The position numbers and the translations under genes are program-made. A stretch of 20,535 nucleotides of DNA from an uncultured Collinsella sp. (lineage in GTDB: Bacteria; Actinomycetota; Coriobacteriia; Coriobacteriales; Coriobacteriaceae): assembly GCA_959600835.1 (NCBI GenBank), contig CAUGNQ010000036.1, positions 1 to 20,535 of the forward strand, read 5' to 3'. Shown here in pieces: positions 15,124 through 20,535 of the stretch (within the stretch, counting starts at the first letter, position 1; every line of letters begins with the position of its first letter). Below the pieces are notes generated by a model that saw only the letters and a program-made list of their open reading frames with translations, ran no database searches and was not told the origin of the DNA.

Positions 15124-15166
15124 AAAAAGAGGGAGACCCTTGAATCCTAAAACTCAAGTGCCTCCC
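15124..15166 (-). terminator. Terminator or attenuator between rpmA and obgE
   Basis: On the minus strand GGGAGGCACTTGA pairs with TCAAGGGTCTCCC (13 positions, one mismatch and one G-U) around a 10-nt loop, and is followed by TCTTTTT. It has the form of an intrinsic terminator, lying 25 bases after the rpmA stop and directly before the obgE ribosome site. No promoter fits in the short space left, so obgE probably depends on read-through. Confidence 0.8.
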
Positions 15167-15191
15167 ACATATGTGCTCTATGAAGGGTGAA

Positions 15192-15449
15192 TTACGCGTT
15201 CGCGAGCGGGCGTACGCTGACCCTGTGCTTGATACCCTTGTGGAACTCAACGGTACCGTCGACCAGCGCGAACAGCGTGTCGTCCTTGCCACGGCCAACG
15301 TTCTCACCCGGGTGGATGTGCGTGCCGTGCTGACGGACGAGAATCGTGCCCGTGGTTACCGTCTGGCCGGCATAGCGCTTCGTGCCAAGGCGCTGACCGC
15401 GGGAGTCACGGCCATTACGGGAGGAACCGAGTCCTTTTTTGTGTGCCAT
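15192..15449 (-). CDS. rpmA: 50S ribosomal protein L27
   Basis: L27 reaches the peptidyl transferase centre with its N-terminus and helps position tRNA. The 85-residue product begins MAHKKGLGSSRNGRDSRGQR and continues LGTKRYAGQTVTTGTILVRQ and HIHPGENVGRGKDDTLFALV, all standard. The N-terminus starts directly at AHKK, without the cleavable extension that Firmicute L27 has. Consistent with this, no gene for the Prp protease lies between rplU and rpmA, where Firmicutes carry it. The ATG at 15449 has AGTAGG about 8 nt upstream. It lies 33 bases after rplU. Confidence 0.98.
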   Translation of the reverse strand: MAHKKGLGSSRNGRDSRGQRLGTKRYAGQTVTTGTILVRQHGTHIHPGENVGRGKDDTLFALVDGTVEFHKGIKHRVSVRPLANA

Positions 15450-15482
15450 TGTGTATACCTACTCTTTCGTTACGAGTGTAAT

Positions 15483-15857
15483 CTACTCGGCGACGGGAGC
15501 CTCGGCAACAGCCTCGGCCTCTGCCTTGACAGCCTTCTTGGCGCGGGACGTAGCCTGGACCTTCACGATCTTCAGCTTGGTGAGCTGCTGACGGTGACCC
15601 TTCAGACGACGATAGCGCTTACGCTTGTGGAACTTGAAGACCAGCTGCTTCTCGCCCTTGAACTGCTCAACGATCTGAGCGGTAACCTTGGCCTTGGCCA
15701 GCTTGTCGGGATCGGTGACGATCTTTTTACCATCGTTGAGGAAGATGACCGGCAGGGTGACCTTGTCGCCCTCATTGCCCTCGATCTTCTCGACGGTGAT
15801 GACATCGTCGGTGGCGACCTTGTACTGCTTGCCGCCCGTGTTAACGATTGCGTACAT
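15483..15857 (-). CDS. rplU: 50S ribosomal protein L21
   Basis: L21 binds 23S rRNA near L20. The 124-residue product starts MYAIVNTGGKQYKVATDD and contains FKFHKRKRYRRLKGHRQQ, the basic L21 signature, followed by TKLKIVKVQA. The core ends near residue 102, then a Lys/Ala/Glu/Val tail (KAVKAEAEAVAEAPVAE) extends it, longer than most L21. The ATG at 15857 is the family start, with AAGGG 9 nt upstream; an in-frame ATG at 15878 precedes that site and is unlikely. It is first in the rplU-rpmA unit behind a good promoter. Confidence 0.97.
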   Translation of the reverse strand: MYAIVNTGGKQYKVATDDVITVEKIEGNEGDKVTLPVIFLNDGKKIVTDPDKLAKAKVTAQIVEQFKGEKQLVFKFHKRKRYRRLKGHRQQLTKLKIVKVQATSRAKKAVKAEAEAVAEAPVAE

Positions 15858-15899
15858 GTTTACTTGCCCTTCATGCATCAGTTAGTGCAACAGCCGAAT

Positions 15900-15928
15900 A
15901 TAGTAGCAGGCGAAAATACCCCCGTCAA
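15900..15928 (-). promoter_or_regulatory. Promoter of rplU-rpmA
   Basis: On the minus strand TTGACG (15923-15928), a 17-nt spacer and TACTAT (15900-15905) give the best sigma-70-type promoter in the window. The -35 box overlaps the stop codon of the DUF2344 gene. Predicted leader length before rplU is about 35 nt. Confidence 0.75.
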
Positions 15929-16737
15929 CGAGTATGTGGAGCAAATCCACAAGTTCGCACAGGTATGGGGCTGACGAGTCGGCCCTCGTCGTCCTCGCAT
16001 GCTTGATTCTGACGCTCGACATCGTAGGAGCAGATGGTCACGAGGTCTTGCATACCGGTGGAAACAATAGGTGCATCCACGCCCGGGGTCAAGCCCTGCA
16101 ACAAAACATCAGCAGCGGAAAGCAAAATTTCCGGACGCATGGAGCCCTCGTTGTCGGCATGGGTGTCGAGCATGAGCACCAAATGGTCAGGGCGCTCCCC
16201 CGCCGTGAGCTCATAGCCCACGAGCGTGTCATCCAAATCCAAGCGCTTGCTCTTTTTGCCGCGCGCGTAGTCGATGCCATGGTCCGCGCGCAGCGTGTCG
16301 ATCGCACGACGCACCTCGTCGGCGCTTACGGGCGCCTCGGGATCCAAGTGCAGGTCGATGCGATACGACAGACGCGTGAGCTGCGCCGTCAACGCCGGCG
16401 TGCGCACGTCGATGTACGCCGCCTCGATGGGCGCCAGATCGGCCGGAGACGCCGCAGCCAGGCGCCCAAACGCCTCGTCGAGCGCCACGAACTCGGTCAT
16501 AAACAGGTCATACCACTCGCAGGTCGACGACGTACCCACCGGTAGCGCCGAAGAGAAGCCCACGCGCATGTGCGGAGAGAAGCCCTGTGTGACGGCATAG
16601 GGAAGTCCCGCGCGGCGCACGATGCGCTCAATGGTATGGATTACTTCGAGATGGCCCAGGTACTTAAGGCGATCGCGCTTGCCATAGCGAACACGAAGTC
16701 TAAAGAGCGTGGGGTTGTCGGTCAGGCGCTCACTCAT
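15925..16737 (-). CDS. Radical SAM-linked protein, DUF2344/TIGR03936 family
   Basis: The function is not established. The 270-residue product has the family hallmarks: LRVRYGKRDRLKYLGHLEVI near 14-33, then RRAGLPYAVTQGFSPHMRVGFSSALPVG near 41-68. In many genomes this domain is encoded next to, or fused to, a TIGR03960 radical SAM protein, and here its ATG overlaps the stop of that gene as ATGA, so the two are translationally coupled and probably act together. The C-terminal part is acidic and has no further motif that I recognise; two Cys (in NQACEDD and RTCGFAP) lie near the end. Its stop codon overlaps the -35 box of the rplU promoter. Confidence 0.88.
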   Translation of the reverse strand: MSERLTDNPTLFRLRVRYGKRDRLKYLGHLEVIHTIERIVRRAGLPYAVTQGFSPHMRVGFSSALPVGTSSTCEWYDLFMTEFVALDEAFGRLAAASPADLAPIEAAYIDVRTPALTAQLTRLSYRIDLHLDPEAPVSADEVRRAIDTLRADHGIDYARGKKSKRLDLDDTLVGYELTAGERPDHLVLMLDTHADNEGSMRPEILLSAADVLLQGLTPGVDAPIVSTGMQDLVTICSYDVERQNQACEDDEGRLVSPIPVRTCGFAPHTR

Positions 16738-18611
16738 GCGCGATCACCCATCAATACATTCTTGGCGTGAAGCGTGGGGCAGATTCCGCAGCCGGTGCAC
16801 GACGTGCGGGTGCAGTCGGGAGTCGTGACGCCCTCGAGTGAGCGACGGTACTCGCGCTCGAGGAAGCCGCGCGTGCAGCCGGTGCTCACATGCTCCCACG
16901 GTAGGCGCCAGTCCAACTCGTAGGGCAGGTGCACGAGCTCATTGAGGTCGATGCCGTTTTTGGCAGCAGCCTCCTTCCAGTTATCGAGCGAGAAATGCTC
17001 TACCCAAGCGTCAAAGCGAGAGCCCGCGCGCCAAGCATCGATGATGACGGGCGTCATGTCACGACCGGCGCGGGACAGCGCGGCCTCGATGAGCGAGGTC
17101 TCGGCATCGTGGTAATGCACGCGGACGGCACGGTTGCGAACGCTCGTGACAAGCAGCTTCTGGCGGCGCTTGACGTCGTCGTAGTCGAGCTGCGGGCACC
17201 ACTGGAACGGCGTGGCAGCCTTGGGAATAAAGACCGAAACCGAGATGGACACCGAGATCGAGCCGCGACGAGCCTTGGGCACCACGGAACGACCGAGCTC
17301 CAGCACGTGATCGGCCAGATTGGCGATGGCCACGATGTCCTCGTCGCGCTCGCCGGGAAGGCCCATCATAAAGTAGAGCTTCATGCGGTTCCAGCCGGCC
17401 TCGAAGGCTGCCTTGGCCGCACGGTCCAGGTCCTCCTCGGTCACGTTCTTGTTAATGATGTCGCGCATGCGCTGGCTGCCGGCCTCGGGCGCGAACGTCA
17501 GGCCGCCCTTCTTTTCGCCGGCGACCGACTCGGCCATATCCACGCCAAACGAATCCAGGCGCTGCGACGGAATAGACACGCGAATACCCGTATCCTCCAG
17601 GCGGCGGTTGAGCCTGCCGAGCACGTCGCGAATGCAGGAGTGGTCGGTCGTGGAGAGCGAGGTCAGCGACACCTCGTCATAGCCGGTCTTTTCCAGACCC
17701 TGAATCACCGACGAGACGATCTGGTCGGCCGAGCGCTCGCGCACCGGGCGATACGTCATGCCGGCCTGACAAAAACGACAGCCGCGGGCGCAGCCGCGCA
17801 GGATCTCGATAGACAGGCGGTCGTGAACCAGCTGCGCATAGGGCACGCACGACTGCGACAGCGGATTCGTGGCGCCGAAATCCTCGACGACGCGCTTGTA
17901 GACCACGGTCGGCGCATCCTTGCCCTCACGCGGCACGGTGTAGCCATGCGGCGAGCAGGGCTCGTCGTGACGAACCTCATAGAGCGACGGCACGTAGTTG
18001 CCGGCAATGGATGCAAGCTGCTCAACAATCTGCTCGCGCGGGACTCCTTCGTCGCGCAGGCGGCGATGCAGCTGGCAGGTCTCGAGCAGCGATTCCTCGC
18101 CCTCGCCGATGAGGATGGCATCGAAGAAGGCCGCGTACGGCTCGGGGTTGTACACCGAGGGGCCGCCGGCGATGATGATGGGGTCGTCTTCACCTCGGTC
18201 GGCCGCTAACAGCGGAATGCCAGCGAGGTCGAGTGCCTCGAGGAAGTTCGTCACCGCCATCTCGTGCGGCACATGCAGGCCGACGATATCAAACGAAGCG
18301 ACCGGCGCCGCACCCTCGAGCGAGAGCAGCGGAATGCCCGCCTCGCGCATAGCGTCACCCATATCGGGCCACGGCACATAGCCACGCTCGCAGGAGATGC
18401 CCTCGGCCTGGTTAAGGATGTTGTAGAGGATGGCGATGCCCTGGTTGGGCAGACCAACCTCGTACACATCCGGGTAGATCAGGCAGCAACGGTAGTCGGC
18501 ATCGGCCTTGGAAAGCGTGCCCCACTCGTGATCGATATAGCGACTCGGCTTCTCGACCTTGGCGAGCAGCGGCTCAATTAAATGAAAACAGTCTTGATAC
18601 GGAACGCGCAA
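16734..18611 (-). CDS. Radical SAM protein, TIGR03960 family with B12-binding-like N-terminus
   Basis: The substrate is unknown. The 625-residue product has an N-terminal Rossmann-like region (about 40-200) of the kind annotated as B12-binding, but no DxHxxG cobalamin motif is visible. The radical SAM barrel follows, with its iron-sulfur ligands at Cys274, Cys278 and Cys281 (GCARGCRFC). FAPEAGSQRMRDIINKNVTE and KLYFMMGLPGERDEDI lie downstream in the barrel. The C-terminus holds a second cysteine cluster, C600, C605, C608 and C611 (CTRTSCTGCGIC), possibly another metal site. The start is TTG at 18611, supported by TAGGGG 7 nt upstream and by a family-like N-terminus (LLAKVEKPSRYIDHEWG). It lies 10 bases after the DUF697 gene and overlaps the DUF2344 gene by 4. 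Confidence 0.92.
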   Translation of the reverse strand: MRVPYQDCFHLIEPLLAKVEKPSRYIDHEWGTLSKADADYRCCLIYPDVYEVGLPNQGIAILYNILNQAEGISCERGYVPWPDMGDAMREAGIPLLSLEGAAPVASFDIVGLHVPHEMAVTNFLEALDLAGIPLLAADRGEDDPIIIAGGPSVYNPEPYAAFFDAILIGEGEESLLETCQLHRRLRDEGVPREQIVEQLASIAGNYVPSLYEVRHDEPCSPHGYTVPREGKDAPTVVYKRVVEDFGATNPLSQSCVPYAQLVHDRLSIEILRGCARGCRFCQAGMTYRPVRERSADQIVSSVIQGLEKTGYDEVSLTSLSTTDHSCIRDVLGRLNRRLEDTGIRVSIPSQRLDSFGVDMAESVAGEKKGGLTFAPEAGSQRMRDIINKNVTEEDLDRAAKAAFEAGWNRMKLYFMMGLPGERDEDIVAIANLADHVLELGRSVVPKARRGSISVSISVSVFIPKAATPFQWCPQLDYDDVKRRQKLLVTSVRNRAVRVHYHDAETSLIEAALSRAGRDMTPVIIDAWRAGSRFDAWVEHFSLDNWKEAAAKNGIDLNELVHLPYELDWRLPWEHVSTGCTRGFLEREYRRSLEGVTTPDCTRTSCTGCGICPTLHAKNVLMGDRA

Positions 18612-18621
18612 CGGAAAACCC

Positions 18622-19551
18622 CTAAGCAGCGAGATCGGATGCGTCCTGATAGGACGCCATAGGACGGGTAGCGCCCGCGACCGTGGTCACCAGATCGCGA
18701 ACGCGGGAGAACGTGGCAGTAACCACCTCGTTGGCACGGCTGTAGTCGACATCGCGCTCGTAGAGCGAAACGAGCGCACGGCCCATGCCATAGGTGCCCG
18801 CGGCAGCAGTGAGCGCCTTGACGGCAAACCCAATATGCGGCGTCTGCTTGACGAGCGCGCGGGTGACCGCGCGGATCACAAGACCGCCGACAAGCACGCC
18901 CGCGACCTCGTAGCCGCGCTCAGGCTTAATGCCGCGTCCAAAGACGGCAGCGAGCTCAAAGAGCATGCCCACCTGCGCCAGCGCCATAACGGGATAATCG
19001 GCGCCCGGCAAAAACACCAGCGCACCGGTCGCCATATTGGTGAGCGCGCACGAGGTGATGATACGATTGGCCGCCGCGATGCGCATGAAGGCAAAGTTCG
19101 CCGCAAAAGCCGTTTCCTTTTCGGTGCGATCGAGAATCCAGCGGGCAAGCGTCTCGAGCAGATACGTCTTATCGGTTGCCGCTACCACGCCGAGCACAGG
19201 CGTGGACTCCTCGATAAACGGCACCTCCACAGCAGACTCGGCAAGCACGCACACGGGGGCGCCGGCGATCACGAGCTCCTGCACGGCACTCTCCAAGCGG
19301 TCGGAGCCGCACGAGAGCACCAGCACCACATCGGTATCGGTCTTTGGAGCAATTCGCTCCTCCCCCAGACGCTCGACGCGCACAATGCCCGAGGTCGTCT
19401 GCGGTACAAAGGCGTCACGCACCGTCTCGGCCAGAAAGCGCGAGGCGGACGAATCCAAATAGACCGAGACGCGCACCGGCGTATCGGAATCCTTCTTAAC
19501 GGACGCGCCCATCTTAAAAGCGCGCGTCAGCTTATCTACGGGAATTTTCAT
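18622..19551 (-). CDS. Uncharacterised DUF697-like membrane-associated protein
   Basis: No function is known to me. The 309-residue product has two parts. Residues about 25-140 look like a Rossmann or degenerate G-domain fold (strands VRVSVYLDS, DVVLVLSCGSD, APVCVLAES), but there is no P-loop GxxxxGK[ST] and no NKxD, so GTP binding is unlikely. Residues about 145-275 resemble DUF697, a hydrophobic helical domain often fused to GTPases: AAANRIITSCALTNMATGAL, then LPGADYPVMALAQVGMLFEL, and a hydrophobic helix EVAGVLVGGLVIRAVTRAL. The ATG at 19551 has GGAGGGG 6 nt upstream. It sits 18 bases after rodA and 10 bases before the TIGR03960 gene, in the same direction, so it is probably cotranscribed with both. 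The DUF697 call is by eye. Confidence 0.7.
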   Translation of the reverse strand: MKIPVDKLTRAFKMGASVKKDSDTPVRVSVYLDSSASRFLAETVRDAFVPQTTSGIVRVERLGEERIAPKTDTDVVLVLSCGSDRLESAVQELVIAGAPVCVLAESAVEVPFIEESTPVLGVVAATDKTYLLETLARWILDRTEKETAFAANFAFMRIAAANRIITSCALTNMATGALVFLPGADYPVMALAQVGMLFELAAVFGRGIKPERGYEVAGVLVGGLVIRAVTRALVKQTPHIGFAVKALTAAAGTYGMGRALVSLYERDVDYSRANEVVTATFSRVRDLVTTVAGATRPMASYQDASDLAA

Positions 19552-19569
19552 AGCAAACCCCTCCAGCGG

Positions 19570-20535
19570 TTACGCGGCGCCCGAACGATGCCGCCATATG
19601 GATTGTACGATACCCACCGTCAGCAGCTGAATCATCATCGAAGACGAACCGAAGCTAATAAACGGTAGCGGAATACCGGTAATCGGCATCATGCCGATGC
19701 ACATGCCGATGTTTTCGAAGGTCTGGAACGCCCACATGCCAACGATGCCCACACACGATAGGCGCAAGAACAGCGACTCACACTTAAAGGCGACGCGAAT
19801 CGTCGAAAAGATCAGCAGCACGTAGAGGCACAGGAGCAAAAAGGAACCGCAAAAGCCAAAGGTCTCGGACAGGAAGGCGAAGACGAAGTCGGTGTGGAAC
19901 TCGGGCAGAAAGCCGCCGGCCGACTGCGTCGCATGGCCCAAACCCTTACCAAAGAAGCCGCCCGAGCCAACGGCGATAAGCGACTGCTGCAGGTTGTAGG
20001 CATCGTCCGAATCGGCATTATCGGGGTCGATAAAGACCGTCAGACGGTTCATCTGATACTGCTTGATGAGCACATCGTGGCCGAGCAACGAATCAAAGAC
20101 CGAATCGAGCGCCAGGACGAGGGCCACCAGGCCCACGAGCAGGGCCAGGGTCGACAGCACCCATTCGCGGCGTGCACCGCTCATGCAGATGACGATGGCG
20201 CCCGAGACCAGCACGACCAGGCCCGAGCCCAGGTCGCCCATGGCGACGACGGCCAAAAACGGAATGGACAGCATGCCGCAGAGCTTGACGTAGTCGCGAA
20301 CGGTATCGATGCGGCCGTTATACTGCGAGCCAAGCGTGGCGATAAAGAAGATGGTGATGAGCTTGGCAAGCTCAACCGGCTGGAATGTCAAGCCGATACC
20401 GGGAATCTTGATCCAGCCCGTCATGCCCAGACCGCCCGTATAGGACAGGCCCGGAATCTTGGGCGAGAAGATCACAATAAGGTCAATGACGAGCAGCGCC
20501 GTCGAGAAGTTAGAGATGCCGCGCAGATCGGTACG
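19570..20535 (-). CDS. rodA: RodA, SEDS-family peptidoglycan glycosyltransferase (N-terminus outside the window)
   Basis: RodA polymerises lipid II into glycan strands for side-wall growth, working with a class B penicillin-binding protein. The frame is open to the window edge, giving 321 residues of the C-terminal part; full RodA is about 370-420. Visible are the WIKIPGIGLTFQPVELAKL segment, several membrane helices, and FLPEFHTDFVFAFLSETFGF, which holds the conserved Asp thought to be catalytic in SEDS proteins. GIPLPFISFGSSSMM near the end is the RodA-type signature. The visible sequence includes an in-frame GTG at 20475, but membrane-type residues continue upstream of it, so that is not the true start. 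It is RodA rather than FtsW by the closing motif and the absence of a long tail. The DUF697 gene follows by 18 bases. Confidence 0.92.
   Translation of the reverse strand, partial: RTDLRGISNFSTALLVIDLIVIFSPKIPGLSYTGGLGMTGWIKIPGIGLTFQPVELAKLITIFFIATLGSQYNGRIDTVRDYVKLCGMLSIPFLAVVAMGDLGSGLVVLVSGAIVICMSGARREWVLSTLALLVGLVALVLALDSVFDSLLGHDVLIKQYQMNRLTVFIDPDNADSDDAYNLQQSLIAVGSGGFFGKGLGHATQSAGGFLPEFHTDFVFAFLSETFGFCGSFLLLCLYVLLIFSTIRVAFKCESLFLRLSCVGIVGMWAFQTFENIGMCIGMMPITGIPLPFISFGSSSMMIQLLTVGIVQSIWRHRSGAA

Noticed and set aside
1..20535. Mobile elements, CRISPR arrays, toxin-antitoxin or defence genes
   Set aside because: No transposase, integrase, repeat-spacer pattern or terminal inverted repeats were found; composition is even apart from the ppdK upstream island.

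Overview
This is a high-GC, gene-dense chromosomal window of about 20.5 kb. It carries housekeeping genes and shows no insertion sequences, phage genes, CRISPR arrays, tRNAs or rRNAs. Nineteen of the twenty protein genes lie on the minus strand. Only dinB is on the plus strand. Several features suggest an actinobacterium of the class Coriobacteriia, plausibly Collinsella. These are the GC-rich coding style, the frequent TTG and GTG starts, the actinobacterial-type GGKTSHAA motif in PPDK, and a Gram-positive gene order mixing actinobacterial and Firmicute-like clusters. The genus is an inference; I could not run a database search.

Layout along the minus strand, from right to left. (1) 20535-15925: the 3' part of rodA (cell elongation glycosyltransferase), a DUF697-like membrane-associated protein of unknown function, and two overlapping or abutting radical-SAM-associated genes (TIGR03960 and DUF2344/TIGR03936 types). 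(2) 15857-11856: rplU and rpmA (ribosomal proteins L21 and L27) behind a good sigma-70-type promoter. A hairpin terminator/attenuator follows, then obgE, nadD, yqeK and rsfS, closed by a strong terminator. This is a ribosome-assembly, NAD and ribosome-hibernation cluster. (3) dinB (DNA polymerase IV) on the plus strand, divergent from rpsP. (4) 10301-813: rpsP, khpA, rimM, trmD and lepB, then glyQ and glyS, a PPDK regulatory protein (DUF299) and ppdK, ending at a terminator with a UUCG loop. (5) 603-1: rplS with its own promoter and UUCG terminator, then the 5' end of rnhB running off the window.

The genes group around translation: ribosomal proteins S16, L19, L21 and L27; the ribosome maturation factors RimM, ObgE, RsfS and KhpA; tRNA modification by TrmD; and tRNA-Gly charging by GlyQS. 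The glyQS-DUF299-ppdK block adds pyruvate/PEP interconversion together with its post-translational switch. It sits inside what is normally a contiguous rpsP-rimM-trmD-rplS operon.

I found no clear new defence, mobile or biosynthetic system. The items most worth a second look are: the AT-rich ppdK upstream region with helically phased repeats; the poorly characterised radical SAM pair and DUF697 protein between rodA and rplU; an 8-bp dyad between the divergent rpsP and dinB promoters, with a possibly leaderless dinB transcript; and the terminator between rpmA and obgE.
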